The notes under the pieces: generated by a model | The model's database searches: none | Told to the model about the DNA's origin: nothing | Seen by the model: only the letters and a program-made list of their open reading frames with translations | Shown: piece by piece, positions 40,978 to 50,207 of the stretch | How positions within the stretch are numbered: position 1 is the stretch's first letter | Layout: every line of letters starts with the position of its first letter | Translations under genes and position numbers: made by a program | Source of the DNA: an uncultured Sphingomonadales bacterium | GTDB taxonomy: Bacteria; Pseudomonadota; Alphaproteobacteria; Sphingomonadales; Sphingomonadaceae | Length of the DNA stretch: 56,412 bases | NCBI GenBank assembly: GCA_903834285.1 | Contig: CAILIO010000327.1 | Coordinates: 1-56,412, forward strand | Direction: 5' to 3'

Positions 40978-41603
40978 GAGAGCACGATATCGAGCCGATC
41001 CGCGGCCTGCCGGGTGATCTGCCTCCGGGCGAGGCGATCCTCTGGCAGGGCGCGCCCGATGCGTGGGTCTTCGCCCGCAGCGCGCTGGGTGCGCGGTGGA
41101 TTGGCGGGTATTTCGTGGCTCTCGTCGGCTGGGCGCTTGTCAGCGGTACGCCGCTGGGCGCGCTCCTCACGGCAGGCTTCGGTGTGCTGGCGATGGGCCT
41201 CGTCTATGGCTTCGCGCTGCTGGTCGCGCGCAGCACCGTCTACACGATCACCAACCGCCGCGTGGTGCTGCGCGTGGGCGTCGCGCTCAGCAAGTGCATC
41301 AATCTACCGCTAGTGAAACTCGGCGGAGCGGATCTGCGGGCCCTCGGCGCGGGCTACGGCGATATCGCGCTTTCGCTTCAAGGCTCGAGCATGCTCGGCT
41401 ACGCGATGCTCTGGCCGCATGCCCGGCCCTTCCGCCTCGCGAAACCGCAGCCGATGCTGCGCGCGCTGCCGAACGCGGCTGACGCGGCCGGCATTCTGGC
41501 CAAGGCCACCGCGGCGATTGTGCCGCTGCAACAGCGCAGCGAAGCGGCACCCGCCGCCACTGCAGCGCGTCCCGTTATGGGCGCAAGGGAGGCTACAGCA
41601 TGA
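40974..41603 (+). CDS. puhB: Photosynthetic complex assembly protein PuhB
   Basis: PuhB helps assemble the reaction centre. The 209-residue protein has an N-terminal cytoplasmic part (RGLPGDLPPGEAILWQGAPD) and two membrane helices around residues 43-85. A bacterial PH-like segment follows, with YTITNRRVVLRVGVALSKCINLPL. It starts at a GTG overlapping the puhA stop and overlaps puhC by ATGA. The alanine-rich C-terminus is unremarkable. Confidence 0.92.
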   Translation: MREHDIEPIRGLPGDLPPGEAILWQGAPDAWVFARSALGARWIGGYFVALVGWALVSGTPLGALLTAGFGVLAMGLVYGFALLVARSTVYTITNRRVVLRVGVALSKCINLPLVKLGGADLRALGAGYGDIALSLQGSSMLGYAMLWPHARPFRLAKPQPMLRALPNAADAAGILAKATAAIVPLQQRSEAAPAATAARPVMGAREATA

Positions 41604-42082
41604 GCCTGGTTCACGATCACGAACAGACGATGCCCAAGGGCGCCCTTACGGCGGCGCTCATGCTGGTGGTCACGGCGCTGGCGCTCACCACTTTGGTCAA
41701 GGTCGGCGTGCTGAGCCGCGAAGCGGTGCCTGCCATCGCCCGCACCGAAGCCCATGTCGCCCCGGCCCAGATGCGCCAACTCAGCTTCACCGATCGCGGT
41801 GACGGCGCGGTGGTGGTACGCGATATGACGACCGGCGAGACCGTGCGCGTCCTCGTGGACGGCGTGCCGGGCAACGGCTTCGTGCGCGGCGTCATGCGCG
41901 GCATGGCGCGCGAGCGGCATATCCGCGGCGTCGGCATGGCCCCGCCCTTCACGCTCACGCTGTGGAAGAACGGTACGCTCAGCCTTGAGGACAAGAGCAC
42001 GGGCCGCGCAATCGAACTCGGCTCGTTCGGGCCCGACAACCGCGCCGCCTTTGCCGCGCTGCTGCCCGGGGGCGCCGCCTGA
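41600..42082 (+). CDS. puhC: Photosynthetic complex assembly protein PuhC
   Basis: PuhC is needed for full levels of the reaction centre-LH1 complex. The 160-residue protein has a short cytoplasmic N-terminus with the histidines HDHEQTMPKGAL, then a single helix (TAALMLVVTALALTTLVKV) and a periplasmic domain with LSFTDRGDGAVVVRDMTTG and RERHIRGVGMAPPFTLTLW. It overlaps puhB and the next small gene by ATGA and one base. Confidence 0.92.
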   Translation: MSLVHDHEQTMPKGALTAALMLVVTALALTTLVKVGVLSREAVPAIARTEAHVAPAQMRQLSFTDRGDGAVVVRDMTTGETVRVLVDGVPGNGFVRGVMRGMARERHIRGVGMAPPFTLTLWKNGTLSLEDKSTGRAIELGSFGPDNRAAFAALLPGGAA

Positions 42083-42369
42083 TGTCTGCCAGCCAGTTCG
42101 ATACCCCCTGCCGCATCGAAATCGAGCAGACGCCGGAGCACTTCCACGCGCATGTGCGCCTCGCGGGGGATATCGAGCTTCAACCCGGAGACCGGGTGAA
42201 AGTGCACGGCGCACCGATCCGCGTTGATTTCGGTCAAAGCCTCGCCATCGACCGGATGGCAACGGTAACGCGGGCGGGTCCGCTGGTGCGGGCGTGGATC
42301 AAGCTGGCCGCCTATTTCGACCTTACCGAACTCTACGAAGTCAGCTTCACGCCCGGGAGACCGTCATGA
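42082..42369 (+). CDS. Conserved small PGC protein between puhC and acsF
   Basis: This 95-residue soluble protein includes [28 protein letters not shown] and [25 protein letters not shown]. Related small genes lie between puhC and acsF in sphingomonad photosynthesis clusters, annotated as hypothetical. The gene overlaps puhC by 1 nt and acsF by 4 nt (ATGA), so it is clearly translated with them. A link to assembly or the cyclase step is inferred from position only. There is no signal peptide or membrane helix. Confidence 0.8.
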   Translation: MSASQFDTPCRIEIEQTPEHFHAHVRLAGDIELQPGDRVKVHGAPIRVDFGQSLAIDRMATVTRAGPLVRAWIKLAAYFDLTELYEVSFTPGRPS

Positions 42370-43505
42370 ACGCCCCTACCACGATCGACCCGAAATCGTC
42401 CGCGCATGAAGAATTCAGCCGGGCTGCTGCGGCAGCAGGTCTGGACATCGACAACGGCAGCAGCGCCAAGCTTGATACCCTGGCCATGGCGCGCGCCGAA
42501 ACGGTGCTGAGCCCGCGGTTCTACACCACCGACTTCACCGCGCTCGATGCGATCGACGTCTCGCCGGTGCGCGCCGAGTGGGACGACCTGATCTCCGAGA
42601 TGCAGGCGGACCGCAACAAGCTGCACTTCAAGCGCAAGGAGAGCTTCGAGGGGATCATCGAGGGGCTGGAGCCCGCGCTGCGCGAGGAGTTCACCGACTT
42701 CCTCGTGAGCTCGATGACCTCGGAATTTTCCGGCTGCGTGCTCTATTCCGAAATGGCCCGGCGCACGCGCAATCCGGACATGAAGATGCTGTTCAAGCTG
42801 CTGGCGCGCGATGAAAGTCGCCATGCCGGGTTCATCAACGAAACGCTCAAGGATGCCGGGATCGGCGTTGACCTGGGTTTCCTGACGAAGTCCAAGAAGT
42901 ACACGTACTTCCGCCCGAAGTTCATCTGGTACGCCGTCTATCTTTCTGAGAAAATTGGCTATGCCCGCTATATCACGATCTACCGGCACCTCGCCAAGCA
43001 CCCGGAATACCGCTTCCACCCGATCTTTTCGTGGTTTGAGGAATGGTGCAACGACGAGTTCCGCCACGGCGAAGCCTTCGCGCTGCTGATGCGCGCCGAT
43101 CCCAAGCTGCTGACGGGCCTCAACCGGTTGTGGATCCGCTTCTTCCTGCTTTCGGTCTACGCCACGATGTATGTGCGCGATCATGCCCGCCCGGTGTTCC
43201 ACGCCGCATTGGGCGTCGATCCGACCGAGTATGACTACAAGGTCTTCTCGGTCTGCACCGCGATCACGCGTCAGGTCTTTCCGATCGAGCTGGAAACCGA
43301 TGATCCGGCCTTCCGCCGCCGCATGGACGACCTGCTCAACGCCAGCAACCGCATCGCCGCCGGCAAGGCGCGCGGCGGAATTGTCGGTGCCTTCCAGCGC
43401 TACAGCGGCGTCGCGGCCGCGGGGCTCGCCTTTGCCCGGATGTACTTCCACCGCACCCGTGAGAACGCGCTGCCTGCTTCGGTGCGGATGCAACCTTCGT
43501 GGTGA
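42366..43505 (+). CDS. acsF: Oxygen-dependent Mg-protoporphyrin IX monomethyl ester cyclase
   Basis: AcsF is a diiron monooxygenase that forms ring E of protochlorophyllide with O2. The 379-residue protein has ligand motifs in [28 protein letters not shown] and [20 protein letters not shown], the paired ExxH sites of the family. No bchE is in the window, so ring E formation would need oxygen, fitting an aerobic phototroph. ATG 42366 overlaps the small gene upstream. Its end overlaps puhE. Confidence 0.96.
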   Translation: MNAPTTIDPKSSAHEEFSRAAAAAGLDIDNGSSAKLDTLAMARAETVLSPRFYTTDFTALDAIDVSPVRAEWDDLISEMQADRNKLHFKRKESFEGIIEGLEPALREEFTDFLVSSMTSEFSGCVLYSEMARRTRNPDMKMLFKLLARDESRHAGFINETLKDAGIGVDLGFLTKSKKYTYFRPKFIWYAVYLSEKIGYARYITIYRHLAKHPEYRFHPIFSWFEEWCNDEFRHGEAFALLMRADPKLLTGLNRLWIRFFLLSVYATMYVRDHARPVFHAALGVDPTEYDYKVFSVCTAITRQVFPIELETDDPAFRRRMDDLLNASNRIAAGKARGGIVGAFQRYSGVAAAGLAFARMYFHRTRENALPASVRMQPSW

Positions 43506-44284
43506 GTTTTTCCGGCCATGCCGTGCCCATGGTGGTCACACTGCTTGTGTGGTTCTTCGCCACCGGGCTGATCGCGTGGCTGGACAACCGTGACCGCGCG
43601 ACTTTCCCACGCGCGCTGGCGCTGGCAGGCGCGGGCGGCATTCTCGGGCTGGTCGCGGTCGTGGCCGGCTCGGTGATCCCCGGCATGGCAGGTGCCTATA
43701 TCGGCTTCATCGGCGCGCTGATGATCTGGTCGTGGCACGAGGCAAGCTTCCTGATGGGCGCGGTCGCGGGTCCCCGACGCGAGCCGAGCAATCCTGCCGC
43801 GCGCGGCTGGGACCGCTTCATCGATGCCGGATCGACGCTGATCTACCACGAGATCGCCCTTGCCCTCACCGCGCTCATGCTCATGTCGCTGGGCTGGAAC
43901 GCGGTCAATCCGACGGGGGCCGAAGTCTTCGTGCTGCTGCTCGCGCTGCGGGTTGCCAGCAAGCTCGCGCTCTTTGCCGGTGTGCCGAGCCAGGTCGGCG
44001 ATCTGCTGCCCCCGCATCTCGATTACTTGCGCAGCTATTTCGGCCCGCGCCGCTTTTCACCGGCGCTGGGGATGGCGCTGATCTTCACGGTGGTCCTTGC
44101 CGCGCTGCTGGGGAATGCGGCGCTCGCCGCGCCGGCAGGCAGCACCGAAGCCGTTCGCGCCAGCCTGCTCTTCGCCATGGCGGCGCTGGGCGTTCTCGAA
44201 CATGTGTTTCTCGCCTTGCCGTTTCGCGACGGCGCACTCTGGGGCTGGGCTCTGCCTGGCCGCCGCAATCACCTGGGCGCTTGA
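43499..44284 (+). CDS. puhE: Putative photosynthetic complex assembly protein PuhE
   Basis: PuhE is a polytopic protein of unclear mechanism that modulates pigment and complex levels. The 261-residue protein has about seven to eight hydrophobic helices and segments [39 protein letters not shown] and [15 protein letters not shown], which identify the family. The start is one of two adjacent GTG codons overlapping the acsF stop. hemA follows after 42 nt. Confidence 0.9.
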   Translation: MVSFSGHAVPMVVTLLVWFFATGLIAWLDNRDRATFPRALALAGAGGILGLVAVVAGSVIPGMAGAYIGFIGALMIWSWHEASFLMGAVAGPRREPSNPAARGWDRFIDAGSTLIYHEIALALTALMLMSLGWNAVNPTGAEVFVLLLALRVASKLALFAGVPSQVGDLLPPHLDYLRSYFGPRRFSPALGMALIFTVVLAALLGNAALAAPAGSTEAVRASLLFAMAALGVLEHVFLALPFRDGALWGWALPGRRNHLGA

Positions 44285-44326
44285 GGGCCCGGATCTGAGG
44301 TTTTGAAGGGAAGGGGTATTTCGGCC

Positions 44327-45547
44327 ATGGATTATGAGGCCTTCTTTACACAGGAACTCGACGGCATCCGCGGCGAGGGGCGCTATCGCATCTTCGCCGA
44401 ACTGGAGCGCCATCGCGGCTCCTTCCCCAAGGCGACGCGCTACGTGGATGGCGGCACGCAGGAAGTGACCGTCTGGTGTTCGAATGACTACCTCGGCATG
44501 GGCCAGCACCCCAAGGTGCTCGACGCGATGCACACCGTGATCGACGAGTGCGGCGCGGGCGCGGGCGGCACGCGCAACATTTCGGGCACCAACCGCCACC
44601 ACGCGCTTCTCGAAGCCGAACTCGCCGATCTGCACGGCAAAGAAGCCGCGCTGCTGTTCACCTCGGGCTATGTCTCGAACTGGGCGGCGCTCGGCACGCT
44701 GGCCTCGCGCCTCCCCGATTGCGTGGTGTTCTCGGACGCCGGCAACCATGCCTCGATGATCGAGGGCATCCGCCACAGCCAGGCCGAGCGGGTGATCTGG
44801 AAGCACAACGACTGGCGCGATCTTGACCGCAAGCTTGCGCAAGTGGCCCCCGGCCGTGCCAAGTTGGTCGCCTTCGAGAGCGTCTATTCGATGGACGGTG
44901 ATATCTCCCCGATCCGCGAGATCATCGAAGTCTGTGAGGCGCATGGCGCGCTTTCGTACATCGACGAAGTCCACGGTGTCGGCCTCTATGGCCCGCGCGG
45001 TGGCGGCGTGGCCGAGCGCGACGGGCTGATGGACCGCATCGACGTGATCGAGGGCACGCTGGGCAAGGCATTCGGTGTGATGGGCGGCTATATCGCTGCC
45101 TCAGAGGCGCTTTGCGACTATGTCCGCAGCTTCGCCTCGGGCTTCATCTTCACGACGGCGATCCCCCCTGCCCTTGCCGCCGGCGCCTGCGCCAGCATCC
45201 AGCATCTGAAGGTCAGCGGCTACGAACGCGCCCGCCACCGCGACCGCGTGAGCACGGTGCGCCGCAAGCTCAATGCGCTGGGCATCCCGCACCTCGACAA
45301 CCCGAGCCACATCATCCCGGTGATGGTGGGCGACGCGCGCAAGTGCAAGATGATCAGCGACTGGCTGCTCGACAATCATGGCATCTATGTCCAGCCGATC
45401 AACTATCCCACCGTGCCGCGCGGCACCGAGCGGCTGCGCATCACGCCCTCGCCCGTGCACACCGACGGCGATATTGACCGGCTGCTGGAAGCGCTGAGCG
45501 ATATCTGGTCGCAGTGCGAACTGGCACGGCGTTCACACGCGGCTTGA
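44327..45547 (+). CDS. hemA: 5-aminolevulinate synthase
   Basis: HemA condenses glycine and succinyl-CoA to 5-aminolevulinate, the alphaproteobacterial (Shemin) entry to all tetrapyrroles. The 406-residue PLP enzyme has [52 protein letters not shown] and the PLP lysine in [18 protein letters not shown] 44327 is used because the track's 44303 codon is TTG. AAGGGG lies about 11 nt upstream. A hairpin terminator follows, closing the second PGC operon. Confidence 0.96.
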   Translation: MDYEAFFTQELDGIRGEGRYRIFAELERHRGSFPKATRYVDGGTQEVTVWCSNDYLGMGQHPKVLDAMHTVIDECGAGAGGTRNISGTNRHHALLEAELADLHGKEAALLFTSGYVSNWAALGTLASRLPDCVVFSDAGNHASMIEGIRHSQAERVIWKHNDWRDLDRKLAQVAPGRAKLVAFESVYSMDGDISPIREIIEVCEAHGALSYIDEVHGVGLYGPRGGGVAERDGLMDRIDVIEGTLGKAFGVMGGYIAASEALCDYVRSFASGFIFTTAIPPALAAGACASIQHLKVSGYERARHRDRVSTVRRKLNALGIPHLDNPSHIIPVMVGDARKCKMISDWLLDNHGIYVQPINYPTVPRGTERLRITPSPVHTDGDIDRLLEALSDIWSQCELARRSHAA

Positions 45548-45565
45548 AGTGATCTGAGATTGGAG

Positions 45566-45606
45566 AACCCGGCTCCCTGCAGGCGCGGGGCGCCGGTTTT
45601 TTCCTT
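45566..45606 (+). terminator. Likely rho-independent terminator after hemA
   Basis: AACCCGGC pairs imperfectly with GCCGGTT around a GC-rich inner stem (CCCTGC/GCGCGGGG region), and TTTTTTCCTTT follows directly. It lies 18 nt after the hemA stop and ends the bchF-to-hemA transcription direction. Confidence 0.75.
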
Positions 45607-45922
45607 TGGCTACTTGGCTGACCTGCTGCAGAGCACGCAGGTAGCTGGCGTTCAACAAACACCGACCGACCGGCAGTTCGCGTCCACCCCCGGCCCATGC
45701 CAGAACGCCTTCTCTCGCCGAAAACCCCCATTCCGTTCGATTGAACAGCCCGTATGCCGAAGCTGACTCATGGCGGCGGCCGGTAAGAAACTTGCGGCTG
45801 GCGCCATGGATAATCCGCTCGGCAACGACCATCCTGCCAACACCGCCCGGGGCAGAACCAAGCGAAAGCACCCGCCTTTCCGGAGCCCCCAAACCGCAGG
45901 CAGCGGCCTCACGAAAGAGAAC
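45607..45922. other. Intergenic region before the SDR gene
   Basis: No gene is supported. Upstream in-frame ATGs of the SDR ORF (for example 45770) lie here but lack the family N-terminus. A promoter for the SDR gene is expected, but no clear hexamers stand out. Confidence 0.4.
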
Positions 45923-46708
45923 ATGGACATGACGAACGTAGCGCCGGAAAACGATCGTGGCCTTGCCGGCCAGACCATCTTCGTGAGCGGCGCGGGCGCC
46001 GGGATCGGCCGCGCGATCGCTGAAGCGCTGGGCGCTGCGGGTGCGAACCTTGCGCTGTTCGATCTCGACGCGGCGGCCATCGACGCCGTGGCCGGACCGC
46101 TGAAGGGGCAAGGACTGCGCGTAAGCTGCCATACTGGTGACGTCGCGTCCGCAGCCGATGTCCATTCCGCGATCGAACAGGCGGTGCAGCTTCACAAGCA
46201 ACTGGATGGGGCCGTCAACAATGCCGGCATTGTGGGCGCTTCAGCCGATGTCCTCGATTATCCGGCGGAGGTCTTCAGCCGTGTTCTCGACGTGAATGTG
46301 ATGGGCGTGCTGCATGGCATGCAAGCGCAGCTCGCCGTGATGAAGCGGCAAAGGCGCGGGGCGATCGTCAACGTAGCCTCGGCCGCGGCGATTATCGGAT
46401 GGGCCGGGCACAGCGCTTATGTCGCCAGCAAGCATGCCGTCGTCGGCCTGACCAAGACCGCCGCGCTTGAATATGCGGCGCAGGGCATCCGCATCAATGC
46501 GGTCTGCCCCGCCTTCATCTATACCGACATGACAGCAGGACTGTTTCAAACGCCCGGCGTGCACGAAACGGCTGTCGCCAATCATCCGATTGGCCGCCTT
46601 GGCCAGCCCCGCGAAGTTGCCGAGGCCGTGATGTGGTTGCTTTCCGATCGCTCGTCGTTCGCCGTAGGCAGCAGTCTGGTGGTGGACGGGGCTTCGACCA
46701 TCGACTGA
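45923..46708 (+). CDS. Short-chain dehydrogenase/reductase
   Basis: This is a 261-residue classical SDR. The cofactor loop reads VSGAGAGIGRAIAEAL, with the usual TG replaced by SG. NNAGIVG and SAYVASKHAVVGLTKTAALE follow (catalytic Tyr-xxx-Lys), then the C-terminal GSSLVVDGA. LFDLD after beta-2 places an aspartate that favours NAD(H). The substrate is unknown. ATG 45923 or 45929 fits AAAGAGA upstream, whereas the 45770 start adds an unrelated tail. Confidence 0.85.
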   Translation: MDMTNVAPENDRGLAGQTIFVSGAGAGIGRAIAEALGAAGANLALFDLDAAAIDAVAGPLKGQGLRVSCHTGDVASAADVHSAIEQAVQLHKQLDGAVNNAGIVGASADVLDYPAEVFSRVLDVNVMGVLHGMQAQLAVMKRQRRGAIVNVASAAAIIGWAGHSAYVASKHAVVGLTKTAALEYAAQGIRINAVCPAFIYTDMTAGLFQTPGVHETAVANHPIGRLGQPREVAEAVMWLLSDRSSFAVGSSLVVDGASTID

Positions 46709-46922
46709 ACGGCCGGACCGGCCCGGATGGAAGCATACTCGGCCGTCCTTCCGGGCTGCAGATACTATCCGGCGACCCCAGCCTGCATCGGCCCCAGGCC
46801 GCGCGCAGAAGGGCTTTGAAGGTTTCCGCACGACTCTGTACCAGCGCCCTGCAATCGCCTTGCGCCCGGCTCCCCAGCCTAGCGGCGCTGATAAAGGCCC
46901 ATTGTCAGGATTTTGAGCTGCA

Positions 46923-47753
46923 ATGAATTATCGCCATTCCTTCCATGCCGGCAATAGCGCCGATGTCGTGAAGCACAGCCTGCTGATCGCCCTCGTGCGG
47001 GCTTTGCAGCTCAAGCAGAGCGCGCTGACCCTGATCGACACCCATGCCGGCTGCGGGCTCTACGACCTCGGCGGCGAGGAGGCCCAACGCACCGGCGAGG
47101 CCGCGCAGGGCGTGCTGCGGGCCTTTGCAGACCCTAGCCCCTTGCTGGACGACTACCGCGCGGCCGTACATGCGGTGAATGCGGGGGCGGAGCCGCGTCT
47201 TTACCCGGGCTCGCCGCAGGTTCTGGCGCAGTTACTGCGATCGCAGGACGTCCTGATCCTCAACGAAAAACATCCCGAGGACGCCCATACCCTGCGCAGC
47301 GTGATGCGCGGCACATCCGCCGCCGTGCATGAGCGCGATGCCTACGAACTGTGGCTGGCGCTGCTGCCGCCCCGCAGCCCGCGCGGCGTAGTGGTGGTCG
47401 ACCCGCCTTACGAACAGACGGACGAACGCGAGCGGATCACGGCCACGCTTGCCGCCGCCATGCGCAAATGGGCGCATGGCGTGACGGTGATATGGTATCC
47501 GCTGAAAGAGCGCGCGGTGCATCTGCGGTGGAAGACGCATCTGCGGGGGCTCAGCATTCCGAAAATGCTGAGCGTAGAGCATTGGCTCTACGACAGCGAT
47601 CAGCCCGGCCTTTACAACGGCGCGGGCCTCTTCATCGTCAACCCGCCCTACGCCTTCACGGAAGCGCTGCCGCCTCTGCTGGAGGCCCTGCGCGCCGCAC
47701 TGGCGCCAGAGGGGCATAGCGGCGAGATCGCCGCCGCTTGGTTGAGCAATTAG
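46923..47753 (+). CDS. rlmJ: 23S rRNA (adenine-2030-N6)-methyltransferase
   Basis: RlmJ methylates A2030 of 23S rRNA. The 276-residue protein starts MNYRHSFHAGNSADVVKHSL, the family hallmark. It has LIDTHAGCGLYDL and the amino-methyltransferase motif IV in VVVDPPYEQTDER. The start is fixed by this N-terminus. It converges on the cytochrome gene across a bidirectional terminator. It is a housekeeping gene unrelated to the PGC. Confidence 0.93.
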   Translation: MNYRHSFHAGNSADVVKHSLLIALVRALQLKQSALTLIDTHAGCGLYDLGGEEAQRTGEAAQGVLRAFADPSPLLDDYRAAVHAVNAGAEPRLYPGSPQVLAQLLRSQDVLILNEKHPEDAHTLRSVMRGTSAAVHERDAYELWLALLPPRSPRGVVVVDPPYEQTDERERITATLAAAMRKWAHGVTVIWYPLKERAVHLRWKTHLRGLSIPKMLSVEHWLYDSDQPGLYNGAGLFIVNPPYAFTEALPPLLEALRAALAPEGHSGEIAAAWLSN

Positions 47754-47774
47754 AACAGGCCCTCAACGCCTTAA

Positions 47775-47814
47775 CAAAAAACGCCGCCCCCGCGAGGGGA
47801 CGGCGCTCTTTTTT
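47775..47814. terminator. Bidirectional terminator between rlmJ and the cytochrome c gene
   Basis: The stem GCCG-C-CCCC / GGGG-A-CGGC with loop GCGA (47783-47804) is flanked by AAAAAA on the left and TTTTTT on the right. It can therefore stop transcripts from both convergent genes. Confidence 0.88.
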
Positions 47815-47833
47815 GCGCTGTGGTAAGCGAGGC

Positions 47834-48346
47834 TTACTTGGTCGCGTCGGTCAGGTAGGCGATCACGTCCGCACGGTCCTGGCCCTTGGGCAGGCCGGCG
47901 AAGGCCATCTTGGTGCCGGGCACGACGCGAGCCGGCTTTTCGAGGTACTGGTATAGCTTCTCGGGCGTCCAGGTGATGCCGCTTTCCTTGTTCGCGGTCG
48001 AATAGGAGAAGCCGGCGATCTGGCCCGACTTGCGGCCGATGATGCCGTGGAGCGAGGGCCCGATGCGGTTCACGCCCGGATCGATCACGTGGCAGGTCTT
48101 GCACTGGGTGAAGACGGCTTCGCCGTGCTTGGCATCGCCCTTCATGTCAGCAAACTTGGTGCCATCGAGCGTGGTGACGTCGTCGGCCGCGATCTTGGCA
48201 GCCGCAGGGGCAGCAGTGTCAGCAGCAGCCGAAGTGGCCGCAGCAGGCGCTTCGGCGGGCGCCGCAGCTTCTTCCTTCTTGCCACCGCAAGCCGCCAGGG
48301 CGGCGGACAGGGCGATCAAACCGAGGTATCCTCTCAAATTGCTCAT
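47834..48346 (-). CDS. Membrane-anchored (lipoprotein) class I cytochrome c
   Basis: This 170-residue protein has a signal peptide with lipobox LAAC, then an alanine-rich flexible linker (residues about 25-55). A cytochrome c domain follows with heme site CKTCH, HVIDPGVNRIGPSLHGIIGR and the methionine ligand in PGTKMAFAGL, matching cytochrome c2. GGAG lies 6 nt before ATG 48346. Tethering by a lipid and linker is seen in cytochrome c that shuttles between bc1 and oxidase or reaction centre. An electron donor to PufC is plausible given the nearby PGC. Confidence 0.88.
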   Translation of the reverse strand: MSNLRGYLGLIALSAALAACGGKKEEAAAPAEAPAAATSAAADTAAPAAAKIAADDVTTLDGTKFADMKGDAKHGEAVFTQCKTCHVIDPGVNRIGPSLHGIIGRKSGQIAGFSYSTANKESGITWTPEKLYQYLEKPARVVPGTKMAFAGLPKGQDRADVIAYLTDATK

Positions 48347-48611
48347 GGCCACTCCTTCACGAAACTGGGGCAGTTGCAAAACTGCCGAACGATTATGACG
48401 AAAATCTCAGACCGGCAACCGGCAAACGCCGTGCAGCGGGCATGGACCGTGTTCCTTACACACATTTAATCTTCACCCGGATCGGCGCCCGGGCAATTGT
48501 CCTCAAGGGCATGTCGCGCAGCGCCCCGCGATCTGCCATCGCGCGGCGGTTTTGCGCGGGGCCGCAGCACCCTTTGACAGCAGCGCCGCAGCACCCGTAA
48601 AGGCAGTCGGG

Positions 48612-50168
48612 ATGAGGGTATGGCCGTTCTCGGTATTGCTTGACGCGCGCCACGTGGCGGCGCGGGACAAGGCATTGGCCGAGCTTGCCCTGATTGTCCT
48701 GCTGAGCGCGCTGGCCGCTCTCCCCGCGATCTGCGCGCCGGTGCTGCCGCTGATCGATCTGGGCGGCCATATCGGGCGCTATGCAGTGCAGCTCGATGCG
48801 GGACGTTCCGAAGTCCTGCGCAATTGGTACAGCTTTAACTGGGGGCTGCTGCCCAATCTCGGCGTCGATCTGCTGGTCCAGCTGCTCGCGCCGGTCATGG
48901 GGCTGGAGCCGGCGGTCCATCTGATCGTCGGGATGATCCCGCCACTCACGGTTTCGGGCATGCTGCTGCTTTCGCGTGCGGCGCATGGGCGTATCGGGGT
49001 CAATGCGCTCTTTGCCCTGCCGCTGGCGATCTCGCTGCCCTATCTCTACGGCTTCGTGAATTTCGCGCTGTCGATTGCGCTCGCCTTTCACGCCATGGCG
49101 CTGTGGATCGCGCTGGAGCGTCGGCCTCTGCTGCGCACGGCGCTGTTTGTGCCGATCGGGTTCGTGCTGTGGCTGTGCCATCTCGTCGGCTGGGCGGTGT
49201 TCTGCGTGATGGCCGGGGTGACCGCGCTGGAGGCCGGCCTGCGCGGCGGCAAGGGCGCGGTTTCGACGGTGGTCAGCACCGGCCTGATGATGGCACCGCT
49301 GCTGCTGGGTCCGATCATTGGCGCGCTGATGAGCAAGCCGGGCGGAGACGCTGTTCCGCTGTTCGAGATCACCAACTCGCCGCTGCGGAAAATCGAATGG
49401 CTGATGATGGCGCTGACCGACCGCTGGCTCGGGTGGGACGCGGCGTGTGTCGGCGTGATCCTGTTCGCCATCTATCTAGGCCTGCGCGTCCCCGCCTTTG
49501 TCCGGAACCGCGCGCTGCTGCTCGCTGCGCTCGCCCTGCTGGCGCTCTATCTGCTGATGCCCGATACGATCATGGGCTCGCGCTATGCCGACATGCGCAT
49601 TGCGCCGGTGATCCTTGCGCTACTGGTGCTGGCCGCGGCGCCCGGTCCGCAGGCCGGCAAGCGCCTGATGCAGGGGTTGATGATCGGGGCCGCGGTGTTC
49701 GTCCTTGCCCGGCTCGCGACCAATACGGCGAGCATGGCAATGTCCGGGCGGCAATTTGCCGAGACGCTGACGGCGATCGAGGCAGCCCCGCGCGGGGTCA
49801 ACCTCGTCTCGCTCTATGTGGACGAATGCGAAGTGTGGAACACCGACCGCCGACGGCACATCATGGGCTATGGCCTCGCGCGGCGACACTTGTTCGACAA
49901 CGGGCAGTGGCAGCTGCCGAGCGGGCAGCTGATCGCGATCCACAACCGGCGCCTCTCGCCGTTCGACCGCGATCCGTCCACGATCACGTTCCTGAAGCCA
50001 TGCGGAGAGCTGCCGGCCGTCACGAAGGATGTCGCCGCGATCCCGCGCGCGGCGCGCTTCCTGTGGGTGGTCCGGATCGATCCGGCGACGCGCTTCCCCG
50101 GGTGGGAGCCGCTGCGCAAGACGGCGGACAGCGTGCTCTACCGGCGCTTGCCAACTCAACTCGATTGA
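48612..50168 (+). CDS. Polytopic membrane protein, GT-C-like
   Basis: This 518-residue protein has about 10-12 hydrophobic helices and a periplasmic-type C-terminal domain after residue 400 (LVSLYVDECEVWNTDRRRH). The first loop has LPLIDLGGHIGRYAVQLD, an acidic residue and histidine near the membrane as in GT-C glycosyltransferases, but no firm motif is seen. Function is therefore uncertain. ATG 48612 is chosen because it starts just before the first charged segment, and the upstream 20 residues look non-coding. It is monocistronic. Confidence 0.7.
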   Translation: MRVWPFSVLLDARHVAARDKALAELALIVLLSALAALPAICAPVLPLIDLGGHIGRYAVQLDAGRSEVLRNWYSFNWGLLPNLGVDLLVQLLAPVMGLEPAVHLIVGMIPPLTVSGMLLLSRAAHGRIGVNALFALPLAISLPYLYGFVNFALSIALAFHAMALWIALERRPLLRTALFVPIGFVLWLCHLVGWAVFCVMAGVTALEAGLRGGKGAVSTVVSTGLMMAPLLLGPIIGALMSKPGGDAVPLFEITNSPLRKIEWLMMALTDRWLGWDAACVGVILFAIYLGLRVPAFVRNRALLLAALALLALYLLMPDTIMGSRYADMRIAPVILALLVLAAAPGPQAGKRLMQGLMIGAAVFVLARLATNTASMAMSGRQFAETLTAIEAAPRGVNLVSLYVDECEVWNTDRRRHIMGYGLARRHLFDNGQWQLPSGQLIAIHNRRLSPFDRDPSTITFLKPCGELPAVTKDVAAIPRAARFLWVVRIDPATRFPGWEPLRKTADSVLYRRLPTQLD

Positions 50169-50207
50169 TAGACTATAACCATAAACTTCCAGAGCAGGAT
50201 GCCTCCA

